64,000 nucleotides of DNA, taken from Pristionchus mayeri. Lineage: Eukaryota; Nematoda; Chromadorea; Rhabditida; Neodiplogasteridae. The first letter of the stretch is position 1, and every line of letters begins with the position of its first letter. A program made the translations under genes and the position numbers. The notes under the pieces were generated by a model, which saw nothing but the letters and a program-made list of their open reading frames with translations, did not search any database and was not told the origin of the DNA. Below, in pieces: positions 46,801 to 57,270 of this stretch. Where the stretch lies: NCBI GenBank assembly GCA_036245805.1, contig BTRK01000006.1, positions 53,747,257 through 53,811,256 of the forward strand. The letters are read 5' to 3'.

Positions 46801-49800
46801 AAGCAAGAAGGGAAAATGAGTTGAAAACGAGAGGAAAAAACTGAGACGCGTGCGAAGGAAGTAAATCAACTGAAGAAGTGAAAGGTAAAAAAGGAAAAGT
46901 CATCGTGAAAAGACATTTCACCACTTCGTATGATGCTCATGAAAAGCAGTAAATACGGTAGTGAACGCCGAGACACGGGATTTGAATGTGAGTTGACCAG
47001 TGTGATACAGTATGCCGGTGGGCTCAACTGATCAAGAAGTGAATTAATTTTATGAAATTAATTATTAAAGTGATTGATTATTGATTTATATTGTAGTAGT
47101 GGATGAATTCCGCTACACTCGGGGGCGAGAGCGGAAGAAGAGAGTGAGAGAAGGTGAAGCATGAGAGATGCTGTGAGGGGAGAGGGAGGGAGACAATGGA
47201 CGAAACTTATGAAAGCACAAGAAATAGGGGGCGACAATATTTGAAAAAAGAATACTACAGGTCGCCAATATGGCCGATTGTACCAAAGGGGGGTCAGTCT
47301 CCAGGCTCCAATCGAGGAGGACGATTCTTGATGACTCTCAGATGCAGCGAAGGCGGATTGCAGTCGAGCGGGAGAATCGAATCGGAGGGTGCGAGGACGG
47401 AGTTGGGGTTGACTGTGGTACGGCCGGGTGCGAGGATGGTTCTGATGTGACCATAACGAGAGGCGTGGTGGTGACTCTTCCGTTTCATCTCCACGGAATG
47501 GATACTAGTGGATAGACACGAATGAGTGGATGGTTGATGACTGAAAAATTTCAGTGTGTCATCACGCTGGAATCCTCGGGGGACGGAAACGAGAGGAGGG
47601 GATGGGAGCTGAGGAGATTGCCACTCCGCTCGAGGAGGATGGGGTGCAGTGCAGTGCGTTTGTTGTGAGCGTGCACCTTCTCCACCACATAGGATGATGT
47701 GGATGGGTTGAGAGGGGCTTGCGTTGTCAGGCAGGCGGCCTTGGGTCCCTTTGGATAGGGTACAGTGACTGAAGGTGTGGTGACAATCAGAGCATTGAAT
47801 GTCAGTGAGGACGCTTGGGCGACTGGACCCTTCGAACCACTGTTCTCGAGTGACTGTGACGGGACTGCAGGGGTAGAGTGGGCGAGTGACTGCAGTGTAG
47901 GCGACTTCGGTACGTTGGTTCGGTTGTCCTTTGACTGGCAGTTAGTGTCCAGTAGCTGGGAGGATGAGGTTGAATTAGAGGGTAACGGTGGAGGAGTAGA
48001 GGAGTCCACAGTTGCTGATCCAACAACCAGTGGGCCGATTGACGACTGAATCAACTGGAATCCACTTGGTAGTTGCGTGGCATTCGAGTGATTAAGCAGT
48101 TTCATCGCGTCACCAATTCCGAGTAGGAGACCGGGGGTGACAGTGCACTGCTTGAAGTGGTGAGGGATAGAATGGAGTGTGCCCTCAATCACTTCCAGAT
48201 CAGCTGAGGAAAGTGATCCGAGCTGGATGGAGGGAGTGACGCTGTCTGACTCGTGAACGATAGCCGTAATTGTCTCTTTTCCACCGTTATGTTTGATGAG
48301 TTCGAATTGAACAACATCATGGTTGGAGGGGACTAGAGACTTTTTACTATGACCGATTCCAACGATGGAAGTGCATAGTGTGTCTACCGGTGTAAGTGAG
48401 AGGTGATTGGCCAGACTGCGTGAAATGAGGGAGACTTGAACACCAGTGTCCAGCAGTGCAACAGTCATGCACGTACGAAGCTTCTCCTCATGTGCGAGAA
48501 TTACGGGTGAAGTGTAGAGTGGAGAGTGCACTGGGATAGGAGATTTGGTGGTGAATGAGAAGAGAAGAGTGAGGAGAAGAATCGAGTGAGGATGGAGGGG
48601 GGGTTCTCGCAGGGGGAATGGGGGGGATTCCCATTGCACACGCGGCAAGATTGAGGGGGGGGCAGAGAAAGAGGAGTGACAGAGAGATGAGAAGTGAGAA
48701 TCTCCTATTTGTCCTTGATGGAGGTCACTTGATCGCACTTCCAGCTAAAGGCGTGTGTTCCGCAGAATGCACAGAGTGGTGATCCATTGGATGCCTTATC
48801 AGTGGAAGAGTGGGTGATGGGTGACTGTGTAGTAGTACCCATCGTCTGGTTGGACATGGAGAGGTGTGGCTCGTCGCTGTAGATCGTGTGGGTGGGAGGA
48901 TGTGAAGGCATTGATCATGAGTGCCTCTTCGAGCTCGGTGTTGAGCTGACTCTCGATTAGAAGGAGTGCGGAGAGAAGAGAATCGGGTTTCTTGCGCGAT
49001 ATGAGAGTGATGAATCGAGAGTTGATGCACTCGGCGAGCATCTACTGCATGGCGAGCCCATCAATTCCCCACTCACTATGAATCGAGTAGGCAATATTGA
49101 TCATTGAGCGCACAGCTGTGAGCTGGTCCTCAATTCGTGGTGACTAAGAACGGATACTACGCAGTGACTGAATGAGGCGAGCTTGCGTGAGGACATGGCG
49201 CCCGTATTCCGATTCGAGTCGACTCATTATCTTGGCGAGGAACCCTTCTTGCAGAGGGAGGGAGGCAATGAGGGAGTGCGCCACGCCTTTGAGACAAGAG
49301 CGGACGTGGAAGACTTTTTCAGCCTCTGTGATATCAGATCGATTAAGAATGAGTGAATCAATCTGGTACTTGAAGGCGGGCCATCGAGTGATGTCTGTGC
49401 CGTCGAATGTCTCGAGAGTGATAGGGGGTAGAGTGAGGTTGGGTCGGTGGGAGGCTGAAGTGGTCGGAGGGAGTGGCTGGTTGAGTGATGAAATAGCGGA
49501 GGTGTGGGCGAAAGTAGATGCATCGACAGTGGTCGTGCCCATAGAGAGATTGGCGGTAGAGGGAGGAGTAGGGGAGACTGTGGGAATGGGAGCGGCAGCG
49601 GGAGGAGGAGGCTGACCAGTGATGTGTGTACCATGGCCAGTGAGCGTGGGTTGACTGACTGTGGTCGGAGAAGGGGAGACTACGGGAAGCAACGCGGTGA
49701 TGCGTTTGTTGGAAATGCCGAGCGTAAGGAAGAATCTATCCTCCTTTTCCTTAAGAAGAGAGGACAGACTCACCTCTCCCAGCGGCAATCCCGTCTTGCC

Positions 49801-52800
49801 GTCGTTGCTCTTGGCGAGGTTGTCGAAGATCGTCGTCTCCTGTGTCGACTGCTCGGTCTTCCGTGGCCAGCTCGTCCACTTGCTTCTTGATGTTGGCGAC
49901 TTGCTTGCCATACTCAGAGACGATCATCTGAGCGTCAACGATGGTGTGAGCCATGTTTGTGGCGACCGATCGAGTTTCGTCATGAGTGGTAAGAGAGAAC
50001 AGTCGAGTGGTTTCCTCTTCCATGACAGAGATCAGTGGTTTCAGGTCGTTGAGAAGTGAATGGAGTGCTTCATAGTCGGTGTTGAAGACTGACTCCATTT
50101 TGTGATGGGTCTTCTGACGGATAGTTACCGTGTTGGGGAGTGAAAAGATGGCTTGAGCAGAGGGCTCAGTGGTAGCCGGAATGATGAAAATGGTGGGAGA
50201 ATGCTTGATTACCACGCGGGACTTTGGTAGGGGCTCTGTGAGGGCGTAGGCACCATATGCGAGAAAGCGAAAGCGGTATGCTTGTGGACTCTCTGGCTAC
50301 GTGTGGTGTGTGAACACGGGTGACGAAATAAACAACGATTTATTGCTTGTTTACACACCTAAAATACCTAAAAATACCTAAAAGAGAGAGAGAATTAATT
50401 AGGATGGGAGGGGAGAGTGGTTGTGGTCGACTGCAGTATGGCCAGGAGACAGTGGTCTCTAGTAGGAAGGTTGACTGCAGTGACGAAATGGAAGTGAGGG
50501 CGACTTGAGATTCTCGAGGGGAGAACTCTTGTCGGTGGATGACGAAATTATTGCACGTGCAGTGGCACGGTGCAATAGAGAGAAGAAGCAGAAGGAGCGC
50601 GTGTCCAACTGTGAGAGGACTTCAACAGTGAGCAAGGTGACTGTGAAGCAAGAAGGGAAAATGAGTTGAAAACGAGAGGAAAAAACTGAGACGCGTGCTC
50701 AGTGCGAAGGACGTAAATCAACTGAAGAAGTGAAAGGTAAAAAAGGAAAAGTCATCGTGAAAAGACATTTCACCACTTCGTATGATGCTCATGAAAAGCA
50801 GTAAATACGGTAGTGAACGCCGAGACACGGGATTTGAATGTGAGTTGACCAGTGTGATACAGTATGCCGGTGGGCTCAACTGATCAAGAAGTGAATTAAT
50901 TTTATGAAATTAATTATTAAAGTGATTGATTATTGATTTATATTGTAGTAGTGGATGAATTCCGCTACAGGGGCGTTTTTGATTACAGTTTCGGAATCTA
51001 CGTGCAAAAATGGATATTATATATTTTTTAATATTAAAAAAATGGTGTTTTTGGAAATTCGCATCCAAAGATATGACTTCCTTTTTGGACGGAAACTGTA
51101 GATCTTGGTCGCAATAGGCATAGCGTCCTGATTAATGGCTAGATATGCAGAGCATGATCAGCTGAACATTTTATCTGTTGAAAGCGAGCTTCTATCTTTT
51201 CGTTGAAGCGAGCTACAGAGCCTAGAAGTTGGCATACACGGGCTAAAGGTGCACCGAGAGCACGCGCTCTAATCGCCTGGCACTCCGCACGCGCCTTCCG
51301 CCGTCGTTTGCCAACTTCTAGGCTCTGTAGCTCGCTTCAACGAAAACATCAGTTTCAACAGATAATTTTCGACCTGGGGGTTACTGTATCATTTTCAAAA
51401 CCGACCTAGAACCTTAGCTATTGGTGCCTGCGTTCCTAACTTTCGACCCTCACTTCAGAAAAAATACCGGAATATTATATTTTTTACCATCCGAGGACCC
51501 CTTCCAGTTGTTACTTTTTCTCATGGACGGTCTGTTAATAATACACCCGCTCGACGATCTATAATTTGGCTACTGTTAGAACTAAAATTGCAGTAATCAT
51601 GATTGCTCGCCAACTGATTAAATCGTTCCGTGTGGGATACACAATCCACAATGTTTATTTTTTTCTTCCACACTCACGAACACATTTGCTGCAATTTCTG
51701 CTACACAGTAAGATAGCTAAGCTTACTGAATTGACCTATATGACAGTATACTTTACCTGTCATTATGACGAAAAGGAAGAGCAGACCAAGACTTCTCCCC
51801 AGCTTACTTTGCGAAATAATAATCACAGGCACAATGGAGTAGTACTTGAATGATCGATGTTATGTGAGCATTCTGGTCAATGACGATGACAAATCAAACC
51901 TGAATTTCCACGCCCAATGACCATGTGTGCGTGAGAACGTTTGAGTCGTACAACTGAAATGTTGGCACTATTCAGTTATATATTTTTTCGTAAACGAGTA
52001 ACTATTCCTGTTACCATCGCGTTGGGATTACAGTGATAGCTGAGCACGAATTGTAATTTTCTAAGTAATTTTTTTGAACAAATTTAGAAAAAAATGGAAA
52101 TGCACTGATATAAAATTTTTTTTCACATTTTTGAAAGACACAATGTGATGATCAGTTATTTAACCTACCGAACACAGTGCCATTTACTATATTCATATGT
52201 TCAATTACGCCCCTCAAAGGTTTCTACATCGGACTGTATTAAAATGACAGTTTCGCGAACCTCGGAGAAGTAATTGACTTCCTTATTGATGGAGTGAATG
52301 TTCGTAGCAAACGTCGCAGCCCAGAGAGCATCTAGTTGAAATCTGAATTGTAATCATAATAAGGCGAATTGAAATATTTAGACCGGGGCTAATTTTCGGA
52401 TGTTTTTGCTTCATTTTGTGGTAAGTTCAGGTGCGCTAGATAGTTAAAATGATTTCAATTAGCCTAACGCATAAAACCTACCATAAAAGTGCGTAAAATT
52501 TAATGAAAATTACACATGCAATTTGTTCAGTGATAGCATATCTGCCGGTTATAACAATGAAATAACAATGAAATGTAAATTCATGACCACTCACTTAATC
52601 ACATCTCGGTTCATCAGCAAAAGCGGCACGGACAAGTAGAGTGTGAGTATAAGTAGAGCGTAGAGAGGGACGATTCTTTTGAAGCGACGAGTGTAGAAGC
52701 AACGGAGCACTGAGAAGAAGAGGTGACAACAACCAGGAAACGAGGCTGTCATCGTTTCACATTTTCTATCGTCCTCTCTCGCTAAATGAGGAGGGCGCAT

Positions 52801-53154
52801 GCAGAATTGTCGTCACTAGTGTGAAATTAAATTCGCAATTAATGCGAAAATATGGATAGACATTCAACTGTTCAATTGTTCGAAGCATCTCCACATAAGT
52901 GTCTTTGCAAACAACTTTGGAATTATGTCAAATCAGCACCTTTGAAGTCGATGACCAGTTCCCTCGCGAGGATCGACGACATGAGATAGCCAGAGAGCAC
53001 GAAAAAACTTAACAATTTTCTTTTATGAACTGGCTCATCCTATCAAACAATTTAATGGATATGGAAAAGAAGGCTGACATATCCACTCCTACGAATCCCG
53101 ATGGGAATTGCTCCGCATTGAGGTGAAAGGCAAGCACGGAAGCGATTGCCAAGC
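35553..53154 (-). CDS. OAC-like membrane acyltransferase (acyltransferase-3 + SGNH), interrupted by giant TE-filled introns
   Basis: Likely a multi-pass membrane O-acyltransferase with a C-terminal SGNH domain, like nematode OAC proteins. Minus-strand exons joined by eye: 53154-53079, 53007-52940, 52709-52595, 52342-52261, 51953-51900, 51844-51757, 45923-45826, 45630-45601, 45412-45286, 45223-45140, 43355-43259, 43188-43082, 41569-41494, 41255-41146, 41030-40897, 36068-35933, 35649-35553. Lengths and phases agree at every junction: 1,579 nt with no stop. Landmarks: GLAIASVLAFHL, FFVLSGYLMSSILARE, FYTRRFKRIVPLYALL, THTWSLGVEIQ, FARIWQFLGGG, HLGDISYEVYLVHWPVI, then SGNH blocks ILVVGNSISHRAMKVL and MRLFAHSACRP. 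The first exon and the SGNH C-terminus were not found. The acceptor at 41031 is weak; TTTCCGCAAG upstream would break the frame. Introns of 5.8, 1.8, 1.5 and 4.8 kb hold mobile DNA. Confidence 0.85.
36170..40535. repeat. Complex intronic satellite
   Basis: Higher-order units of roughly 450-650 bp repeat three modules: AACTAGTGGGCAACTACGCC, TCATGAATCTGACCCAGCG with GGTTACGGTAG, and TTCTTCTGGAAATTTCGGAA. The modules recur at about 36.2, 36.7, 37.2, 37.8, 38.9, 39.4, 39.9 and 40.4 kb with divergence. It fills most of the 4.8-kb intron between the last membrane exon and the SGNH exon of the OAC-like gene. Confidence 0.85.
38403..38477 (-). tRNA. tRNA-like pseudogene inside intronic satellite
   Basis: On the minus strand, TGGCCGAGTGGATACCGC fits an A box and GGGGGTTCGATACCCGC a B box with a fair T stem. 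Acceptor ends do not pair. The type resembles Ser/Leu, but no anticodon can be given safely. Confidence 0.45.
40758..40837. repeat. (TA)n microsatellite
   Basis: About 40 uninterrupted TA repeats within the large intron of the OAC-like gene. Its length is likely to vary between individuals. Confidence 0.97.
41850..42640 (+). pseudogene. C-terminal part of a CR1/jockey-like reverse transcriptase, broken
   Basis: Downstream-of-catalysis region of a non-LTR reverse transcriptase. The first frame reads IYDWCMTWQMSVNPVN, KDLGVLISENISFRPH and YVRSILEYCSDYSPH, which are typical for the part after the YADD site. After a stop near 42212 the family pattern continues in other frames (NLEPLDHRPNLSKICFKFVH, ESRTRGSSRKLFPRFRASD). 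The catalytic core and the endonuclease are absent. It is a dead, probably captured fragment within the TIR element at 41764-43068. Confidence 0.7.
42894..42960 (-). tRNA. tRNA-like pseudogene inside TTTAAA element
   Basis: On the minus strand, TTAGGTCAGTGGTAGAAC fits a D arm/A box and CGGGTTCGATTCCG a T arm. The middle reads CTTTCACGTG, close to Glu/Val-type loops, but stems are poor and the acceptor does not pair. Confidence 0.4.
43430..44640. repeat. Minisatellite array, ~70-bp unit, second copy
   Basis: About 16 units with ACACCATGGTGTGATTTAC, TAAATCGCAGAAAAGTTAA and GCACGCTACCGTAACCCACC. Relative to its Helitron it has the same orientation as the array at 13310-14935. A block of several units (about 43820-43960 and 44000-44140) is itself duplicated. 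Confidence 0.92.
44713..44819. repeat. Long subterminal hairpin of Helitron R
   Basis: Arms of about 48 bp (GTGAAAGGCTCGTGAGGCCG to GGAATGGGGC) pair almost perfectly around a short loop. It is the counterpart of the shorter hairpin at 13221-13270. Confidence 0.85.
46411..47117 (-). repeat. 3' LTR of BEL/Pao element
   Basis: 707 bp, nearly identical to 50256-50969. It lacks a 7-bp CTCAGTG-like segment present in the other LTR near 50699. Confidence 0.88.
47551..48738 (-). CDS. BEL/Pao protease-region ORF (truncated Pol)
   Basis: 395 codons. The aspartic-protease site is VALLDTGVQVSLISRSLANH (about residues 92-111), followed by family-like GLLLGIGDAMKLL and QLPSGFQLIQSSIGPLVVGS, as known in Pao/BEL proteins upstream of reverse transcriptase. 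The rest is Ser/Pro/Thr-rich and the frame ends before any RT motif. The protein would process Gag in a complete element; here it is probably not useful because Gag is broken. The ATG is arbitrary: the frame is likely entered from gag by frameshift. Confidence 0.65.
   Translation of the reverse strand: MRSSDLHQGQIGDSHFSSLCHSSFSAPPSILPRVQWESPPFPLREPPLHPHSILLLTLLFSFTTKSPIPVHSPLYTSPVILAHEEKLRTCMTVALLDTGVQVSLISRSLANHLSLTPVDTLCTSIVGIGHSKKSLVPSNHDVVQFELIKHNGGKETITAIVHESDSVTPSIQLGSLSSADLEVIEGTLHSIPHHFKQCTVTPGLLLGIGDAMKLLNHSNATQLPSGFQLIQSSIGPLVVGSATVDSSTPPPLPSNSTSSSQLLDTNCQSKDNRTNVPKSPTLQSLAHSTPAVPSQSLENSGSKGPVAQASSLTFNALIVTTPSVTVPYPKGPKAACLTTQAPLNPSTSSYVVEKVHAHNKRTALHPILLERSGNLLSSHPLLSFPSPEDSSVMTH
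48705..50215 (-). pseudogene. BEL/Pao gag pseudogene
   Basis: The N-terminal frame (49751-50215) is coiled-coil-like. A one-base shift near 49810-49850 leads into the frame 49144-49911, which has the Pao-type Gag core: LPPITLETFDGTDITRWPAF, then VFHVRSCLKGVAHSLIASLP. Stops at 49144-49146 and about 49042-49044 interrupt it; the same frame continues to 48799. A zinc-knuckle-like CAFCGTHAFSWKC follows in another frame (48705-48911). The protein would form the particle shell. As it stands it cannot be made whole. Confidence 0.75.
50256..50969 (-). repeat. 5' LTR of BEL/Pao element
   Basis: 714 bp copy of 46411-47117. It probably carries the element promoter, but no specific core signal was identified. 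Confidence 0.88.
51197..51346. repeat. Perfect 38-bp inverted repeat with GC-rich 74-bp loop
   Basis: TTTTCGTTGAAGCGAGCTAC and the next 18 bases (51197-51234) are exactly inverted at 51309-51346. The loop is much more GC-rich than its surroundings and is not repeated in the window. Confidence 0.9.
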
Positions 53155-54495
53155 CTGCCAAACGATGATGATTGATTTAAAGACAACTAGTTGTTCGAAT
53201 TCACGGGCGTTGACTGATTGTCGAAAATTAAGTTATCCCTACACCAGTGATGGTTACTAGTTATGGCAAATAGGAGCCCTAGTTTCATATACTATCTCGC
53301 TATGTCAGAGCGAGAAAGATGAGAGCGTGCCCGCATGCTATCACAACGAGGAATCGTCTTACTCTCTCTAAATCACGCACTCTCTTGTCGATTAGAGTGA
53401 GAGAGAGCGTCGATTAGAGTGAGAGAGATAATATGGAGAGAGCGAGACTATTGACAATCACAACTGGCCTGGCTACCTCGTATGCCTTGTATGTCGGGTC
53501 GTTTCGCCTTTGCCATCTACAATGCAATTTAATTAGAAGCGCAAAAAGAAGCACACGGTGGGATGAATATGCGTGGGAAATAGGGGGGGGGGGCGGATTT
53601 CAGCTTCGGTCGGTCCGGGCACTGCAATCTCCTCTCGCAATCTCTATCTCGCTATAGATCTCAGGAAGTGGTTGGCGAAGGGAAGCCGATAGGGAAATCC
53701 ACTCCCGTGAGCTTTCACTAAATCCACATTCCATGTCGAAGAACCATCCCCATTATCTTCATTGACACGGTGCTTGAACGATTGTTTTGTTGGCTACAAA
53801 ACAGGGTTTCGCGAGAAATGTTATCTCCATTATGTCTCATTAGTCGCTGCTTGCCAAGGCATCTCTAAAAGAACACGACGAAGAATAACTTCCTTAGGAG
53901 ACGTCCCAGCACCTTTGAAGCAGAGAGTACCCCATTGTAACTTCGCTATACTCTATTCGGCCTTTCTCATTGGTTGAAGCGCAACATCGTGCCGTATAAT
54001 TTGACAGTACCATACTATTTGAAAAACACAGATCGTTTTGTTTCGTTGTGTTTAATGTGACAGTTCGAATGTCGGGCACATTTGAATCTGGTTTAACTGA
54101 TTAACGTTTTCAGCACTGTTTTTAGTATACCACCTTGGATTGTTTTCACTAGTTTTCTCTCTTTCCAAGTTCAAGCTCGATCATAATCGTTAGACGTAAG
54201 CTATCTGCCGGGATATCTAATGTGTACATGCAGGGACGGCGTAAACTGCGTATGCGCTTTTCGGAGATGGTTGGTACGATTGCACGAGCCTAATGACTCC
54301 GTTTGTATTCGACGAATTTCAGATTCTTATCTTAGCAAGCAAACGAACACAACTCAGACGTAATCTTATCTTTGGATAAATATATTCTTCCTGAGATAAG
54401 AGTAAACCGCTTGATCTTCTAAATTAACATTCTAGAAACGATATCACGATCTATTCATTTTACACACTAATCCGTCCTACAAACGATCGAGTGTA
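53155..54495. other. Upstream flank of the OAC-like gene, unassigned
   Basis: The missing first exon and promoter of the OAC-like gene should lie here (or further right). Minus-strand frames just upstream of 53154 do not give an in-phase first exon that I trust. There are GAGAGA-type repeats near 53395-53445 and a G run near 53583-53593. Confidence 0.3.
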
Positions 54496-55467
54496 TATCA
54501 CGCCTCTCATGAGAGAATCGAGCTGAGCATGGAAATGGTAAAATTAGTTCTCACCGGTTTCGGGCACCTTGAGGCATGTCTGAGTGACCCCCGAAATCTT
54601 TTTCTGCGTACTTCATTTTGGAGCTTCCTACGTAGGGTCGGATATCGGCACCACTCACTTTGAGAGCAGTTTTCTTGGATACGGTGCAAGATAGAGCAAA
54701 ATTGAACTCTGAGTGACCCCAACTCATTTTTTGCGCTCTATAAATCTACATAAACCAATTTCTCTTAAAGTCATTTTTAAGAGTGGTACACTGTAGGTCA
54801 ATTTTTTTTCAAAAATGTAGGTAAAGCAGCAGCTGAAATTTTCACAGTAGATGTAGCTCAGCGAGAGCTTTCCAATAAGTGGTTTGCGAAAAAAAAACGA
54901 GGCGGCTGGTGAAAGTTTCGTATTTTAAACTTCATCTGGATCGTTTGAACTTTATTTTCAACTGTTATAGCGATAGGAAATCGATCATTTTCGGCCGAGC
55001 GCTCCGAAAAGAGCGGTGTGAAATTAATTCGCCGTTTGAAAATTAAGTTCAAACGATTCAGACGAAGTTAAAAGGGCGAAACTTTCACCAGCCGCCTCGT
55101 ATTTTTCTAGCAAACCAATTATTGGAAAGATCTCGCTGAGCTGCATATACTGTGAAAATTTCAGCTGCTGCTTTACCTAAATTTTTGATAAAATTGACCT
55201 ACAGTGTACCACTCTTAAAAATGACTTTAAGAGGAATTGGTTTATGTAGATTTATAGAGCGCAAAAAAATAGTTGGGGTCACTCAGAGTTCAATTTTGCT
55301 CTATCTTGCACCGTATCCAAGAAAACTGCTCTCAAAGTGGGTGGTTACATATCCGACCCTACGTAGGGAGCTCCAAAATGAAGTATGCACAAAAAGATTT
55401 CGGGGTTCACTCATACATGCCTCAAGGTGCGTGAAACCGGTGAGAACTCATTTCACGATTTCAGCTA

Positions 55468-56717
55468 TTAGGTTGAACAGAAAGTCTTTATCCACTGTTT
55501 TGCTCGATCACTGCTCAGTGCAGGATACCTTTGGTGTTCCCTCGCCTCTAGTCAATAACACATGACAAAGGGACTATGTGGTCAACAACTCCCCATTCCA
55601 CGCCTTTCATTCTGCCACTAGTAAGACCACGATGTTTGTTCCCACGGCCTTGCACATCCGCAACGTTCTGTTATTCGTATTTCTCTCTCACACTACAATG
55701 AAGGAATAGGAACGTCAGTTGGCTGAAGTGTACGATTCATATGCCACTCACTACCAGACCATGCGCAATTGGTACCAACTCTTCGAGAAGGGGGACTTTT
55801 CCATGGATGATCATGACCGGTCTGGGAGGCCACCCGAGCTGGATTTGGATGCGCTACGGATCGTAGTGGAATTGGATCCTTCCCAAATACCCGCGACATG
55901 GCAGCCACACTTGGGGTATCGCAAAGCACCATCGTAAAATGATTGGTCTCCATTGGCAAGAAGAAGAAGCTAGGCCGTTTCATACCCCACAAATTGACCC
56001 AAGACCAGTTTGACCACCGTGTCGACGATTCCCTTTCTCTACTCACTCTTCACGCTGGAGATCGATGGTTGGACCGTCTCATAACAGGGGTCGAGAAGTG
56101 GGTCTGCTATGAGAATCACCATAGGAGGGCACAGTGGGTGGATGTCAATGAGACCCCACAGGACGTCGCAAAGCCTGGCCTTCACCCTATGAAAATCTTG
56201 CTCTCTGCCTGGTGGGGGGTGGATGGCCCGATTTACTGGGAGCTCCTACCCGAGAAGCGGATAATTACTGAATATGTCTACACTAAACAACTACGGAATC
56301 TCAAGAAGAAATTCGCACAATCTGCCCTGAACGGCAAGAAAGTGTACTATCAACACGATAACGCCCGACCCCATGTTGCACGGCAGGTCAAGCAGGAGCT
56401 GTCCAAATAAGGCTGGATGGTTCTCCCTCATACACCGTATTCTCCTGACTTGGCCCCTTCGGATTATTGGTTGTTCTCGGATCTGACCCGTCATCTCGAG
56501 CAGAGATCCTTCATTTCCCGTGGGGCGATCGAGGCCGCACTCAAGCAATATTTTAATTCGCGCCGAGATGGGTTCTATAAGGAGGGAATCCATAAGTTGC
56601 CTGAACGTTGGAGATTTGTCGTAGATAACAATGGTGCATATGTTTGATTTTGCCCTTGTGCTTTATTGTCAGAAGAAGGGAAATAAAAAGTGGATAAAGA
56701 CTTTCTATTCAACCTAA
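55468..56717 (+). mobile_element. mariner transposon, copy 2 (inactivated)
   Basis: 1,250 bp with TIRs TTAGGTTGAACAGAAAGTC and GACTTTCTATTCAACCTAA, flanked by TA (55466-55467 and 56718-56719). Opposite in orientation to the copy at 7835-9084 and almost identical to it. Confidence 0.92.
55632..56647 (+). pseudogene. mariner transposase pseudogene, copy 2
   Basis: Same motifs and the same lesions as the copy at 7905-8920: TAG at 55707-55709, a one-base frameshift about 55880-55930 followed by TGA at 55940-55942, and TAA at 56408-56410 between the second and third catalytic regions. The ATG at 55632 is the family-like start. The total length (1,016 nt) is not a multiple of three, in line with one lost base. 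Differences from copy 1 noted: Leu/Ile and Glu/Asp readings caused by one base near 8051/56501, and one base near 7890. Confidence 0.9.
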
Positions 56718-57270
56718 TACATTCCCAGGAATGGCGATTTTAGCTCGATTTTCTCGTGAATGACGTGATATAATGAAAAGAGCGTTGTATCGTTTCTCAA
56801 ACTCAACTTCAAATGTTGCTCTTATCGAATGCGGGATACGGGTTACCCTTTTCTTATTTATGTTGATGATTCATGGACTAAGGGGAAGGGAGAGGGAGCA
56901 ACCAAAATGGCATTACACACTGAAATCGAATGAGCACAGCATCATTTGTCACTCTATCTTCTATATTTGTGTATCTTATTGCTTTATTATCACGCATAAG
57001 TGTGCAATTATGTTATTCAACTGTATATTTTGATTGACATATAGCGTGGATAACATGATGTTGATAAGGTAGTGCTTCTTATTATTGTAGACACCTGGGA
57101 TATTTTTTTTCCTCACCGCACTACACCACCTAGCGTAGTCGTTTCTTGAGGACTGTGAAATCGCTTGATGTGTGCCTTTACCTTGTTTACATTTTACCTT
57201 ATTATTTGCCATTTGTGAAGGACCAAGTCATTAGCGAACTCATTTGAAACTTTATTTTTTCCTTCATTTT

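Larger units (their letters stand above)
46411..50969 (-). mobile_element. BEL/Pao LTR retrotransposon lacking pol
   Basis: Two long direct repeats (46411-47117 and 50256-50969) are flanked by the 5-bp duplication GGGGC (46406-46410 and 50970-50974). On the minus strand the LTR starts TGTAGCGG, and TGGTGCC directly follows the 5' LTR, fitting a tRNA primer site. Gag and protease remnants are present, but only ~430 bp separate protease from the 3' LTR, so reverse transcriptase, RNase H and integrase are gone. The LTRs are nearly identical, which suggests a recent insertion. Confidence 0.88.
46063..51537. repeat. Foldback interrupted by an LTR retrotransposon
   Basis: Ends TAACAGACCGTCC and GGACGGTCTGTTA. 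The left arm (46063-46230) mirrors 51370-51537 (ACCTAGAACCTTAGCTATTG). Without the LTR element it would be about 0.9 kb. It lies in the 5.8-kb intron of the OAC-like gene. Confidence 0.8.
54496..56770. repeat. Foldback, TATCACGCC family, with mariner inserted
   Basis: Ends TATCACGCCTCTCATGAGAG and GTGAATGACGTGATA. The arms mirror around about 54990. A mariner with its TA duplication sits at 55468-56717 near the right end, so the mariner is younger than this foldback. Confidence 0.8.

Noticed and set aside
47154..50059. Plus-strand ORFs overlapping the BEL/Pao element
   Set aside because: They are antisense to recognisable gag and protease sequence and show no family motif.
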